Origin: Congeria kusceri
Taxonomy: Eukaryota; Mollusca; Bivalvia; Myida; Dreissenidae
Direction of reading: 5' to 3'
NCBI GenBank assembly: GCA_027627225.1
Contig: CM051028.1
Span: forward strand, 24,610,364 to 24,674,363
DNA: 64,000 bases
Under the pieces are notes generated by a model that was not told the origin of the DNA, searched no databases, and saw only the letters and a list, made by a program, of their open reading frames with translations. Position 1 is the stretch's first letter, and every line of letters starts with the position of its first letter. Of the stretch, positions 38,225-50,976 are shown piece after piece. Both the position numbers and the translations under genes were made by a program.

Positions 38225-38760
38225 AAATATCTTTTAACAAAGTCAGTAACTTATTTTATACATTGTTGTGTTTTCCTCTCTGCAATTCAGTTCTATGTAT
38301 GACCAATAAAATGCATACGTCATCAAGAAAAAGTTGCCCAGAGATGATTGTAAAGCTTTCCAGAAACAACAAACAATCAAAAATAGCACCATGAATACTG
38401 AAACTGTGGCGTTTTTAGTCATCTAATCCTGCCGACATCTATGTTACTTGAATGACTCAACTCGGATGTGCGGTCAAAACGGAAGAAAATACGTTGGAAA
38501 TAGGCTTACAGGTTCTTAGCATAGGATTTGAACTTAAAAAAGTACAAATCCTATTTGAAAAAATTGAATATGAATTTTCTAGGTACAACAGGAAGACTTC
38601 CGAAATACGTTAAAATGATAATATGATTTTAGATCTGGGACCAATCTTACATGTAACGTAGACGATTTGGTTGTCCTTTGTTTTATGAAGTTCATATCTA
38701 ATCGCGTAACTGGTAAATGTTACAACTCTACAATTAACGAATTATTACTACTGCTACTAC
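38225..38760. repeat. Third, geneless copy of lectin-gene intron 0
   Basis: Matches 34,510-35,030 almost throughout (shared GCATACGTCATCAAGAAAA, CATAGGATTTGAACTT, AATATGATTTTAGATCTG and CTTACATGTAACGTAGACG). No lectin exon follows on the minus strand down to 35.4 kb. It is read as the remnant of a third tandem gene copy that lost its exons. Confidence 0.7.
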
Positions 38761-39768
38761 TTCTACTACTACTACTACTACTTCTACTACTGCTGCTACT
38801 TCTACTTCTACTACTACTACTGCTGCTACTTCTACTACTACTACTACTACTGCTGCTACTTCTACTACTACTACTACTACTACTACTACTGCTACTTCTA
38901 CTACTACTACTACTACTACTGCTGCTACTTCTACTACTACTACTACTACTGCTGCTACTTCTACTACTACTACTACTACTGCTGCTACTTCTACTACTAG
39001 TACTACTACTGCTGCTACTTCTACTACTACTACTACTACTGCTGCTACTTGTACTACTACTACTACTACTGCTGCTACTTCTACTGCTACTACTACTGCT
39101 ACTTCTACTGCTGCTGCTACTTCTACTGCTGCTACTACTTCTGCTGCTGCTACTACTTCTGCTGCTACTACTACTTCTGCTGCTGCTGCTACTACTTCTG
39201 CTGCTGCTGCTACTGCTACTACTACTACTACTCCTACTGCTGCTACTTCTACTACTACTGCTGCTACTTCAACTACTACTACTACTGCTACTTCTGCTAC
39301 TACTACAACTGCTGCTACTACTACTACTGCTGCTACTTCTACTACTACTACTACTACTGCTGCTACTTCTACTGCTACTACTACTACTGCTGCTACTTCT
39401 ACTGCTACTACTACTACTGCTGCTACTTCTACTACTACTGCTGCTACTTCTACTGCTACTACTGCTACTATTGCTACTGCTGCTGCTGCTCCTCCTACTA
39501 CTGCTGCTGCTGCTGCTGCTACTGCTACTACTACTACTACTACTACTACTGCTGCTACTACTACTACTACTACTACTGCTGCTACTTCTACTACTACTAC
39601 TACTACTGCTGCTACTTCTACTACTACCACTACTACTGCTGCTACTTCTACTACTACTACTTCTACTGCTGCTACTTCTGCTGCTGCTTCTGCTGCTGCT
39701 GCTGCTACTGCTACTACTACTACTACTACTCTACTACTTACTACTACTACTAATAATAATAATAATAA
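38748..39768 (+). repeat. Large CTA/CTG/CTT trinucleotide array, about 1 kb
   Basis: About 340 consecutive triplets of CTA with regularly placed CTG CTG and CTT, forming a higher-order unit of about 30 bp (a run of CTA, then CTGCTGCTACTT). All frames are open on both strands, so the long Leu-only plus frame (38,667-39,902), the Tyr/Cys-rich plus frame and the Val/Ala minus frame are artefacts of triplet periodicity. It sits at the position of the short tract in gene B intron 0. Confidence 0.95.
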
Positions 39769-41610
39769 CGATTATTTACACAATTCGGTCCATGTATTCA
39801 AGCAAGTGTCCAATGGTCAATACAGCACAGTACGATACTCAATGCGCAATGTTTATCTGTACTAACGTCGAATTAAACCATTCTTGTTCCTCTAACTTAT
39901 AATGTCAAAAACAAAACATTATTATAGCAATACTGCAAACCCAAATCAAAATATATTCAATTTTGTTTACATAGGAAGCATAGGAAATCTAATGTAAATA
40001 TTTTATACGGTAAGGCAGGGTTCGATATTAACGGTTGTCCGTAGGTACGAGACTAGTGCTTTTTCGCTCAGACCAGTTGTCTTCGAAAGACGACCGGTCT
40101 GGTGATCAGTTGTGTTAGAGTGGTTCTAACTGTGTTAAAGACGTTCGCAACAAAAAGAAAATAATTGGGTTAATTTCTCCTTTTGCTTCATTTTTTCTTT
40201 ATTGTATATAGGTTACAATATACTAATTTCATCTCTAATGTCCATTCAAAATAAATATTTTTAATAGTAAAAGTTCATAAAGCATATATAATAATAAAAA
40301 ACACACTATGCCATGTATTTCCAAACAAATTTGGTTCAGAAATGATCCATTAAATATCTTCATTCTATTGATACGTTGTTTATGTATGTTAAAATGAAAC
40401 AGGAAAAAGGCTACACCAGTACCTTATATGAAACCCAATATTCCCCAAACAAGTTTGGTGAGCCATTCGTTTTATTTAATGTTTCGGTGTAAATATACAT
40501 TGGTGCATGTCTGTGCGAAATTTTAAGAAAATCTGTCGTTTGAAACAAACTGTGCATTTGATAAAAATGAAGTTTCAGAAAGCATTATTAGTCATTTGAC
40601 ACACTTAAATATCCAGTCGAATTCATTATTTAAGCAGTAAATTTAGGTACAGCGTTTTTATCATCAACATACACATGTATATTGCCAAACAAAGCATGCA
40701 CATATCAGTTGAAAGAACCATAACCTTGGTTGACAAAGTAACTATCCAAATACTTAAAACATTGATAAAAAATCCAAACTGAAAAAGGGGCTTCGACAGG
40801 TACGTCACCGTATTCAAAACCCAATATTTCCGGAACAAGGCCGGTGACCCCTATTTTTTAAGACTGTTTTAGTTTCAGTATACAATGACGCATGCATGTG
40901 GGATCTTTTAAGACTCGCTATCCACTTTTATTCAAATACGAGTTATTTGTGAAATTATCTTTTTTCAAAGACAATAAGCTTAATACTACTTACACCAATG
41001 TCGGTATTAAGGGCACCAGTGCACGATTCCGACCTTCTTTTTGCAACATTCCCACCGTATTGTGGACTTGGTCTCTTTCTTTTTTGTGTAGGAGTGTCCA
41101 TTGTAGCACACCTTCGTATAAGAATACAAAGTAGCAATAAAACAGCTGAGTTTATGTGCTAAAACAACGTTAAAAACAGATAGACCTATTTAGAGAGGCA
41201 AGGGAAAATCGGTCGGCCAATTGAAATTGGGGGTGTGCGCGTGACGTCACAGTCAAGGTATTGCTATCGTGTTAACGTTTATCAAAACTTTAATGATTTT
41301 GTGTGTTAAAATAAAAGTTATTTTATAACTTTTTTCCTTCGAATTGTAATTATCATATGCCACAGGGGTCATACTATAGCATATTAAAACATGAATGGGT
41401 TAGGAGAGTGATAGGATGTTAACTTTATGTGGTAAAGTCATTGAGAATTGAAAGCCGGTCACGCGGTGACTTTTTACAAAAAGTGTCCAAGTTTGGGCTT
41501 TAATAATTATTATAACATAGCGTATTTTGGTGAACCAACACCTTGTATAGGTAGTAAATACCTAAAATAATTAAGTTGGGAGGATTCAAGGTACTAGGAA
41601 TATGCTAGAC
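39769..41610. other. Mostly non-coding stretch right of the triplet array
   Basis: Two diverged similar blocks occur at about 40,432-40,560 and 40,816-40,910 (both start AAACCCAATATT.CC and continue to GGTGA). A CRE-like TGACGTCA is present at about 41,242. One candidate exon is listed separately. Confidence 0.4.
40996..41101 (-). CDS. Possible first coding exon of an unknown nuclear protein
   Basis: An ATG at 41,101 opens a frame with a basic K-R-K-R motif and a second K-R-R, typical of a bipartite nuclear localisation signal. It runs about 35 codons to a donor with perfect GTAAGT. The CRE-like site TGACGTCA lies about 140 bp upstream on the minus strand. No later exon was found to the left, and the protein was not recognised. 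It could be the start of a real gene, a retained fragment, or chance. Confidence 0.3.
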
Positions 41611-42014
41611 GATGGAAATCAATTGGAGTTGTTTACCCTCGGGACTTCGGTTAAAAACCATTGCCCGAGCACACTGCTTAACATAAATACTTTGCTAATA
41701 ATTGGCAATACATATATAAAACTTTGCAGTGTGGGTGCGGTGCTAAAAATAAAAATCTATGCTTAAAAATAGGAATACTTGTAAATCTAGTACAATAGCT
41801 TACATGACACAAGAAAGCACACTGTTCTTGTATAAGGAGACAAACTACCAGGGCATACACAGTTTAAAGGGAAGCAATTCTGCAATAACCTTTTATTTGT
41901 CAACAGGAGTTACCTCCTTTATACTAATAAAGAGTTCAAATGTAAAAACCATATGAGAATGTATAAATGACTAGTCTATTTGTAAATATGTTGTATATTA
42001 GGGCAATAGTACTA

Positions 42015-43584
42015 GTTTAAACATATTTATTTCTCTTGTACAACTAGCAAATATACAAATAGATGCACAATGCAATAAGAATAAGAAAAGGATTGAAACG
42101 AAAGAATTAAATTCTTATATGGTTTCTCTCCTTGAAATAGTTTTTACACATATAGATGGCAAGGTTTTATAGAACAAACAAAAAGCATTGAAGCCAGATA
42201 AAGATGTATATGTTATAGGTATTCTAAGTTTTAGAAAGACAAACGAGTGAGGCGAGAAAAAAACAAAAAACAAACAAACAAACAAAAAGAAAAGAAAAAA
42301 AAGAATAAAAAACAAAACAAGGAGTGGAGGACTGGTGATGCACGGAATAAATAAACAGTGACAACGGAATCGGATTGTTAAGAAAATCGTCGGGATTCGC
42401 TTAAATACTCTTGGACGTGAAGAAATATGGTGGAATTTACATTGTCGTCTAGATTTATACTGCCGAATAATATTACATTGAGGTCTACGTTGCGACTTAT
42501 TCTATAAATATTGTTAATTAATTTAGCTCGTATAGTGTTAAAATATGGGCACATAAAAAAGAAGTGATGATTCGATTCAATATCACCACAGGAACACAGT
42601 GGAGAAGCAACGACATGTTTTACATAGAGATGTTCATTTAGCGAACTTGAATTGGTTCTTAGCCTCGTATGAAGTATTTGTAGATAGCGCTTTCCGACAT
42701 AATAGTACGAAGGGTTCTTGACTACGTTTTGGTTAAGATTGTATTTAAAGATATTCAAGGAGTCGCTATTTTTTACTAATTCTGATAAACTATTCCGTTT
42801 TCTAATAACTGCGGGTAAGAACGAATTATAATAAAGAGTAGATCTAGTTTCTGATGTACGAAGATCATTAGCGTTTCGAAGATTATACCTAGAAACAGAA
42901 CCAATATGTTGAGGTACCGGATCCATCAAATACTGAGGTGTAAGTAAATTTTGCATTTTGTAAAATAATATAAGTTGATGTTTATCGCGTCGATCTTGCA
43001 AAGGTTCCCATTTAATTTCGTTATGTAATTCTGATAGGGAAACTAATTTTGATGATCCGCATGCAATTCGTGCCGCTTCGTTTTGAATTTTGTCTAATTC
43101 GTGTTTTTCTGCCTGGGTACAATTATCCCATATTACATCTGAGTATTCTAATAAGGGGCGTATAAACGATATATAAATTATTTCGAGCGATTTTCGGTCA
43201 AGTTTGAATCTCAATTTGCGCATAATATTAATTCTACTCCAGGCTTTGTCTGTTATATATTTAATATGCATGTGCCATTTGCAATCGTTCGAAAGAATAA
43301 CTCCGAGATGTTTATGAGAACTGACATCTAGTATATTTGTGGAGAGCATTGTAAAGTGATATTGATTCGGTTGTTGTTTTCTTGAGAAAGTTAATGTTTC
43401 TGACTTGGAGGGGTTAAATGCAACATGCCATTTTAGAGCACAGTTAGATATTTTGTCGATGTCGTTTTGTAATATTGCATTTGAGGTGTTAGGGTCATCT
43501 ATAATTATGTATAAGGATGTGTCGTCAGCAAAAAGGCGAATATTACTTTGGATATCATTAACAATATCATTTATAAAGATTATA
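42015..43584 (-). mobile_element. 5'-truncated non-LTR retrotransposon (LINE)
   Basis: Flanked by a perfect 10-bp target duplication, AATAGTACTA (42,005-42,014 and 43,585-43,594). The empty site is visible in the neighbouring repeat copy. The 1,570-bp insert reads on the minus strand, is truncated inside the reverse transcriptase, and has a 3' untranslated part of about 360 bp (42,015-42,377) without a poly(A) tail at its end. Confidence 0.92.
42378..43584 (-). pseudogene. Reverse transcriptase C-terminal part of the truncated LINE
   Basis: The frame is open for about 400 codons inside the insert. It begins just before the palm motif (F-I-N-D-I ... L-F-A-D-D-T-S-L), continues with the thumb region (H-L-G-V-I-L), and ends with a C-x-C ... 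H ... C cluster (C-S-C-G-D, H-H-F-F-F-M-C) common at LINE ORF2 ends. The fingers domain and the first catalytic Asp are missing through truncation. About 20 codons further upstream in the same open frame are flanking repeat sequence. The clean frame indicates a recent insertion. Confidence 0.88.
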
Positions 43585-44346
43585 AATAGTACTAAATAGG
43601 TATAGCGTACTTTGCAACAGGGGAAAAAATGAAGGATAAACACTGAGTTTGATCTATACTAACATGAGAAAGGGGAAATTTGAAGAAATAGCCCAACTAG
43701 AATAAGAATAAATTGGAGGGAACACATAATTTTATGTGAATCACCATTTTTCTAGACCCATTATGCAGAAATGCTGCAACAGGATTGTTGGAGTCTTGTT
43801 TACTTAGAGATCTGGGAGAGTTCGGGTAATAATTACCATATACTATATGTTGTATTAAATTAAAAAACCAATGTGCGAATACACATGGGATTTACAATAA
43901 CGACAACAAACAGTGTTAATTATTTCCAGATCACTAAGTGGTTCAGCATTGTTTTTCAATGTCTGTGTTATTTGCATGTCTTTACATACGAAGATAGAAA
44001 AAAATAGGTTAAGAAATGCTTTCTAACCTTTATTCATTATAAAGGTCAAGTAATATTACTTGAATATACTGTGTAAAATGAACTATTTTATTAATAGGAA
44101 GTTAAGTAATATAAGACTACTAATGTACCTTGCATCTGCAAGTGTATGTTGTTGGTATGTAGTATTTTTTTTTTTTTAAATTGTTATATTCTTTAAATTG
44201 TGATATTCATTCTAATGATGGATGTTACAATTGCATGACATGCTTTTAACTAATGCTGAGCACTTGTAGACAGGGAATATAACTTATTGCTCCAACCTGA
44301 GACCCTGTCCATTGGGATTTATACAAGATTGTTGGGCTATTTAATG

Positions 44347-45498
44347 GATGGAAATCAATCAATCAATTGGAGTTGTTTACCCTCGGGACTTCGGTTACAA
44401 ACCATTGCCCGAGCACACTGCTTAACATAAATACTTTGCTAATAATTGGCAATACATATATAAAACTTTGCAGTGTGGGTGCAGTACTAAAAATCAAAAT
44501 CTATGCTTAAAAATAGGAATACTTGTAAATCTAGTACAATAGCTAACATGACACATAAAAGCACACTGTTTCTTGTATAAGGAGACAACTACCCGGTATA
44601 CACAGTTCAAAGGGAAGCAATTCTGCAATAACCTTGTATTTGTCAACAGGAGTTACCTCCCTTATACTAATAAAAAGTTCAAATGTAAAAACCGTATGTG
44701 AATGTATAAATGACTAGTCTATTTGTAAATATGTTGTATATTAGGGCAATAGCACTAAATAGGTATAGCGTACTTTGCAACAGGGGAAAAAATAAAGGAC
44801 AAACACTGAGTTTGATCTATACTAACATGAGAAAGGGGAAGTTTGAAGAAATAGCCCAACTAGAATAAGAATAAATTGGAGGGAACACATAATTTTATGT
44901 GAATCACCATTTTTCTAGACCCATTATGCAGCAAATGCTGCAACGGGATTGTTGGAGTCTTGTTTACTTAGAGATCTGGGAGAGTTCGGGTAATAATTAC
45001 CGTATACTATATGTCGTATTAAATTTAAAAACCAATGTGCGAATACACATGGGATAGTATTTACAATAACGAAAACAAACAGTGTTAATTATTTCCAGAT
45101 CACTAAGTGGTTCAGCATTGTTTTACAATGTCTGTGTTATTTGCATGTCTTTTTCATACGAAGATAGAAAAAAAATAGGTTAAGAAATGCTTTCTAACCT
45201 TTATTCATTATAAAGGTCAAGTAATATTACTTGAATATGCTGTGTAAAATGAACTATTTAATTAATAGGAAGTTAAGTAATATAAGACTACTAATGTACC
45301 TTGCATCAGCAAGTGTATGTTGTTGGTATGTAGTATTTTTTTTTTTAATTGTTATATTCATTCTAATGATGGATGTTACAATTGCATGACATGCTTTTAA
45401 CTAATGCTGAGCACTTGTAGACAGGGAATATAACTTATTGCTCCAACCTGAGACCCTGTCCATTGGGATTTATACAAGATTGTTGGGCTATTTAATGG
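44347..45498. repeat. Tandem 1.15-kb repeat, right copy (uninterrupted)
   Basis: Direct repeat of the left copy, beginning GATGGAAATCAAT and ending TTGTTGGGCTATTTAATGG. It keeps the empty insertion site AATAGCACTA at 44,748-44,757. No coding region was identified in the unit. Confidence 0.9.
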
Positions 45499-46160
45499 AA
45501 TGTAACCTTCCCAAGGGTGACAATTTAAGATCAAGGACAAACATAAAAGGATGAGAATCCAATATACAGTAAAATTAGGATAAAACATAATTATATTACA
45601 TCCTTCCGGTACTATCAAACGGCTTACTTTTTAGGGCCTTTAAAAATAACATAGATAAAACAAGATACATTTAATAAAAAGAACTATCTGGGCTGTACAA
45701 TTATATACAGGTAAAAAGGGGAATCACCCTGGGTGGCACATATGAGACAGACTTTGTCTCGTTCGTGATTTTTAAAAGATGGGGTAGCACCGGTGGGGGA
45801 AGGGAATTTTGGCCGGCAGTGCTAGAGAGGTATTTTGAGATATTGGGACCAGGGAGGCGCACAGGTTTACATGATTTACATAGATGGGACACTTAAAAGA
45901 GGTAGTTTAACATATTAAAAGCTAAAATGTAAATAATCCCTGCTATGGAAGAGTTGTTCATTAAAAGTATGCAGAATACTGCATTCAAGAATAACTGCAG
46001 AGGATCTCATTATGTAGTATCACACAGAATTTATGGCAAAATTGATCATTATTAACAATATGATCAAAATACTTGGCAAACAATTAAGAAACTTGCTACC
46101 CATGTGAGTTACAACAATATATAGTACACATTAAAAGATTGATAACTGGGTCCTCCCCAA
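45499..46160. other. Junction between tandem repeat and LINE 3' region
   Basis: No coding region supported. It may be part of the 3' untranslated region of the LINE at 46,160-52,088, but the end of that element could not be fixed. Confidence 0.35.
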
Positions 46161-47133
46161 TTAATATAAAATCTGCAATAAAATGGGGTTTATTAATACT
46201 TGACAATAGTAGATGGGGCGAACTGCTTTACTAGAAAATGGCTTAAGATAAGGAATCCGTGGTCAATCAGATTGGCCATGGTTGAGGGAGGGCTCCGTTA
46301 GCAACAGAGACATATATAATAACATTGTATTTAAATTAAGACATGTGTTGCTATCTTCCTGTGCGCCCGGCCCAGCACGGCTCAGGTAAGACCACGGAGG
46401 GAAAGGGGGAAAAAGAAAAAGGAGTATGGGGATTCCTGCAGCTATTAGAGCATTGTTTATTGTTCCACTGAAAACAATAATTTACAAATTAAGTTAAGTT
46501 AAAATGGCATAATTTAGTCAATTTGCCTGAGGTCCAGGGGGAATAAATTTAAATTATCAATAAAAGGTGCACAATATATGAGCACAAAATATTAAGAAGT
46601 CAGAAATAGAACCTCTTTAACCATGTAACACAGGCAAATATATCTAAATTGTACCTAAGAGTATGGTACTGTTGACCATTGACATAGCCAGTATTGCACA
46701 ATATAAACACTGGCTGGGTTTAACCCTCTAGATGCTCTACTGAGCATTGTTTATTATTGTCAGAGTGTACTGGATAAGAGATAAGTTGATTTTTAAGAGT
46801 TCTCTCCCATGTTGGGAAGACATAGGGGTGTATAAAAATTTGGTTAGGCAGGTATTATATGCCCTTCAGTAGGCTAAATATCACCAATTCCCCATATATA
46901 TGAGGTTGTAATGTATTAGAAAGAGAATTAGTGTGTAACACACTGGAAAACAGTAGATAAATGTAATCATTGCTAAAAGGGAATAATTTAAGCATTGTAA
47001 AGTTAGAAGCTATTCAGTGATATAAATAAATTATTAAATCAACTTATTCTCCCCAGATATTGGAAAGTGTCTATTGAATTTAAGTTTTATTATAGAAGAT
47101 GTTCTTATTAAGCTGCAGGACCCCTATTTGAAT

Positions 47134-48268
47134 TTATATTTTATCTGTGATCTGGCAGTCCACAAGATAAGTTGCCAGAGATCTGTACACTGGTAATTTA
47201 TTTTTGCCAGTAGGATCTAAGATATTATTAAGGGTAAAATCAATGTTTAATTTAGAAAGAGTGGATTTAAGCTGTTCTCTCTGTGTAGAGAACTGGGGGC
47301 ACTGTGTCAGCAGGTGGTCGGCTGTGAAGGGGATCCCACATTGAGGACAGAGAGGGTCCAGCTTTAAAATATACTTTCCCGCACTAGCAGGCAAAAGACT
47401 GGTCCCCATCTTCAGTCGGCTAATGCATTTGTCTATAATGATATTGGAAGAATATTGATGCGGCCGACTGAGGGTTTTCTGGGCAATTGGGAAAGGGGCT
47501 TTATATGAAGTGTTAGCGGGTGGTATTTTGTTCCACTCACGCATAACATAGGCCTTGGCCCGGGAGTATATTTCTGTTGGGGCTAGTGGGACCCCTATAT
47601 TGACCGACTCCCTTTTGAGGCCCTCCTTTGCCTCCCTGTCCACCTGATCATTCCCCGGGATGTCGACATGTGCTGGGCACCAAACTAAAGTTACCTGTAA
47701 ACATTTGTCTAGGCACTTTTGATTCAGTTCCAAAATTTCATTTAAAATATCAGGCCTAGACCTGCTATTTCTATTTCTCATGGACTCGAGTGATGATAGC
47801 GAGTCCGATAATATAGCAGTCTTAATTGGCTTGTTACTAATATCCAGCACATTGCAAAGCTAATGGCCAAAAGTTCAGCCGAATATATAGAAAGATTGTT
47901 GCTGAGTCTGAATGTTCTTATAATTTTTTGGAGGGAATTACGAATGAATTGGCTACCAAGCCAGAGTCAGGGCATTTGGAGCCATCTGTATAAATTTTTA
48001 AATGCTCAGCATACTGAATATTAATATAATTGTGAGCTTCTGACCTCACGAGGTGTGGAGAGTCAGATTTCGTTACTATTGTAGATAGATACATGTAGTT
48101 GTCGACAGCCGGGGAGTGAAGCAGCCAGGAGGGGGTTTCGGAGGGATTCAGGTCTGCCACAGCAACCTCATTTAGACTGGCCTCCTCCACCAGGGTCTGG
48201 GTGCTGGCCCCAAATGGGAAGGCAACATGCTTCTTTTTAAGCTCCCGGCCCCTGATGAAGGTGCCCAT
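47134..48268 (-). pseudogene. LINE copy 1 RNase H and C-terminal Cys/His cluster, frameshifted
   Basis: Two open frames (48,268-47,918 and 47,850-47,134) plus a bridging third frame. RNase H active-site motifs are all recognisable: Y-T-D-G-S in the first, S-A-E-L-L-A-I in the bridging frame (about 47,880), L-S-D-S-L-S-S-L and C-P-A-H-V..D-Q-V-D in the second. After RNase H comes C-P-Q-C-x8-H-x4-C. The end C-Q-I-T-D-K-I-stop is repeated in copy 2. Confidence 0.87.
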
Positions 48269-48281
48269 CCCAAATAGCTTG

Positions 48282-49790
48282 TTAATGGGGTTTGAGCCAT
48301 GTCTGGACTGGGCCCTGGCCCAATATTGGAGGTTTTCGGCGCAGGTTTAGGGGCAGCACTCCGGCCTCCTCCTCTAATGTACAACCCGGTGTACACGGCA
48401 GTGCCCGTAGGGCCATCCTGAGGGCCTTGTTTTGTATGGAATCTACCATTTTGCGGGCGTTTGGCGTAGCACATGAATAGATATGGGCCCCATAATCTAT
48501 CTTTGGACGAATAAGCGACTTGTAGAGGAGGAGGAGGCTATTTTTATCGGACCCGAAACCTGTGCCTCTCAACATCCTCATTAAATTTAAGTCCCTTTCG
48601 CACCTTTCTGCCAAATATTTGAAGTGGTGAATAAATGTTAACCATTTATCTAGGTACATACCTAGAAATTTCACCACTTTTTCAAAAATGATTTTGGTGC
48701 CGCCTAAAGTTAAGTCCAAAGAGTGCTGTTTTTGATTGCCAAACAGGATTCCTACTGTTTTTGTGGGTGAAATTTTGAATCCCCATTTGATGGCCCATTT
48801 CCATATAGAGTCCAGCCCTGCTTGGGCCTTTTTTTGCAGGGTTGACAGCTTGGACCCCATTAACCAGGTGCCGGAGTCATCGGCAAATTGGGAGATAACC
48901 ATGCCTGATGATTTAACGGTTTCAGGCAGGTCATTGACAATGATGGAGAACATCAGGGGAGAGATGACAGACCCTTGAGGGGTGCCTCTTTCAGTTATTG
49001 CTTCGTCTGAACTCACACCATTGACTCTGACCTTGATCTTACGACCCTCCAGGAAAGGCCTTACATAGTGGAAGCAGTGTCCGGTGATACCGTAATCAGC
49101 TAGCTTTGTTAAGATGCCGAAAGTCCAAGTTAAATCAAAGGCAGCTTGAAGGTCCAAAAAGATTGTAAGTACTGACTGCCTTCGATTTTTAGCCAAAATA
49201 ATGTCATGTAGCCTAGCTAGCTGGTCTAGGGTAGAATGCCCTTTCCTAAAGCCAGACTGGAAGGGGTTCAAAATATTTTTTGTTTCCAATAAGTGCTCAA
49301 GTCTATTTTTGATCATGATTTCTAATAATTTACCAGCGTGAGAAGTGAGACTTATTGGTCTATAAGATTTTGGATCTGATTTATCTTTTCCAGGTTTTGG
49401 TACCGGTATCACTGTAGCCTGCTTCCACTCGGGTGGTATAAGACCCGTCATGTACACCCTGTTGTACAATTCAAGCCAGAAATATAAAATGTGATCTGAC
49501 ATGTTCTTGAACATCAGATAAGAAAGTCTATCAGGTCCCGCGGTAGAGTCCTTCCTGCCACCAATGGCTGCTTTTAATTCCGAAAGACAAAATGGTTGAT
49601 TTAGTGGGCAGTTATTATCCCCAGGCTCAGTTAAAATGTATTTATTATGTGATTCAAACAGTTTTTGATGGTCCAGAGTTTCAGAAGGCAGGTTTGAATC
49701 ACTAGATACAGATTTGACATGTTGAACCAAAAATTGAGCCTTGTCTCTTGGGGTACAGGCAATTTCGCCTTTAATTTTAAGTAAAGGCAC
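48282..49790 (-). pseudogene. LINE copy 1 reverse transcriptase domain
   Basis: This open frame of 502 codons is the longest intact piece of the element. It shows S-Y-R-P-I-S-L-T, the catalytic F-L-D-L-Q-A-A-F-D (about residues 211-219), G-T-P-Q-G-S-V-I-S-P (269-278), F-A-D-D (302-305) and the thumb region K-F-L-G-M-Y-L-D. All catalytic Asp residues are present. It is separated by frame breaks from the endonuclease upstream and RNase H downstream; the last residues after P-L-N-L-R-R run in a wrong frame. Confidence 0.9.
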
Positions 49791-50289
49791 AGGACAGTAC
49801 GGAATTCCTTTAATTCTGTGAATGTTTTGCCAAAACTTCTTTGCAGTAGAGTGTTTAGTATCAATGGATTCACAGAATTCTTTCCAATGTTGTGAATTTA
49901 GCTTCCAAAATGACCCGCTTCGCAGTGTTTTCTAGAGACCTATAATTTTTAAGATTGTGCTCCGCGGGGTTATTTTAAAAGATTTTTAGTGCTTTTTTTC
50001 TGTCCTGTACAGCCTTGGCGCATTCATCGCTCCACCACGGTACTGATTTATTGCATTTGTTCCGGCCAGAAGAGACCGGTATGCTGCATTCAGCTATGGA
50101 CAGCAGTTTGTTGGTAAGATTTTTGCAAAATAGAAGAGGATCTTGAGTGTGAATGTCTGCCAGGGAAAGATCTGCACAGAGGTCCCTAAACTCTGATCCC
50201 AGTTAGCCTTATTAAATATAAATCTAGGTTCCCCTGAACCCTGGGTATCAGTTCCCTGTGTAATAGAGTTACACAGAGTGACTATTTGA

Positions 50290-50976
50290 GGGAAGTGGTC
50301 AGATCCTAGGCTATCAGGTAGTGGTTCCCAGGCAGAAGTGCTAGAAATCTCTGGGCTGGCTACGGTGAGGTCTATGAGTCATAGCTCCTGTGTAGTCAAG
50401 CCTGGTTGGCGAACCGTCATTGAGCAAAATGAGGTCTTGCTCTTCCAACCAGGCTGTGACTGCTTTACCTCCCGCATCAGATTTAGGGGAACCCCAGGCG
50501 GAGTGATGTGCATTAAAGTCCCCCGTATAGATGATATCATGGGGTCCTTTAATGGTCCGTAATTGTGTGCTAATTTTATTCAAAGACTCCAGATCACATC
50601 CTCTTGAGTATGTTAACCAGGATAAGAGGTCGGTTCTTATTTATAATAACCTTAATTGCCAGCACTTCGATAACGGCACTACCATCAGCTGTTAAAGAGT
50701 CATTCACACTCAATACCTCACAGTTGATATTATTTTTAATGTAAAAGGCTAACCCACCTGCAGAGTTATGGTTCAAGTTGCAGTGGTTTTTATGCTCAAT
50801 ATTAAAGCCAGGAATAGTTTTATACTCACTGCCCCTAAACTTGGTTTCTTGTAAATTAAGACTTGTATGGATGGGTTTGTGTCTAGGAAATGTTTAACTT
50901 CAGTATGTTTAACCGAAGACAAACCACCTATATTAAATGAGACAATATTAAACCTACTGTCCATAGTGGCCCTCAA
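50290..50976 (-). pseudogene. LINE copy 1 AP endonuclease, frameshifted
   Basis: Motifs of APE-type endonuclease occur in order but in different frames: N-I-G-G-L near the start, L-Q-E-T-K (catalytic Glu, about 50,855), G-G-L-A-F-Y-I, G-D-F-N-A-H-H (about 50,520), I-D-L-T-V-A-S and G-S-D-H-F-P (about 50,300). Frame changes lie near 50,870, 50,620 and 50,390. All key motifs are still legible, so decay is fairly recent. Confidence 0.8.

Larger units (their letters stand above)
41611..44346. repeat. Tandem 1.15-kb repeat, left copy (split by LINE)
   Basis: Sequences 41,611-42,014 and 43,585-44,346 together match 44,347-45,498 with few changes. The copy is interrupted by the LINE at 42,015-43,584. 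Removing that insert and one target duplicate leaves about 1,156 bp, equal to the right copy. Confidence 0.9.

Noticed and set aside
38667..39902. 411-residue Leu-rich open frame, plus overlapping Tyr/Cys-rich and Val/Ala-rich frames
   Set aside because: All arise from the CTA/CTG/CTT triplet array, which is open in every frame on both strands; no splice or family support.
45397..45892. Short minus-strand frames near the tandem-repeat end
   Set aside because: No motif or splice support; they overlap repeat sequence.
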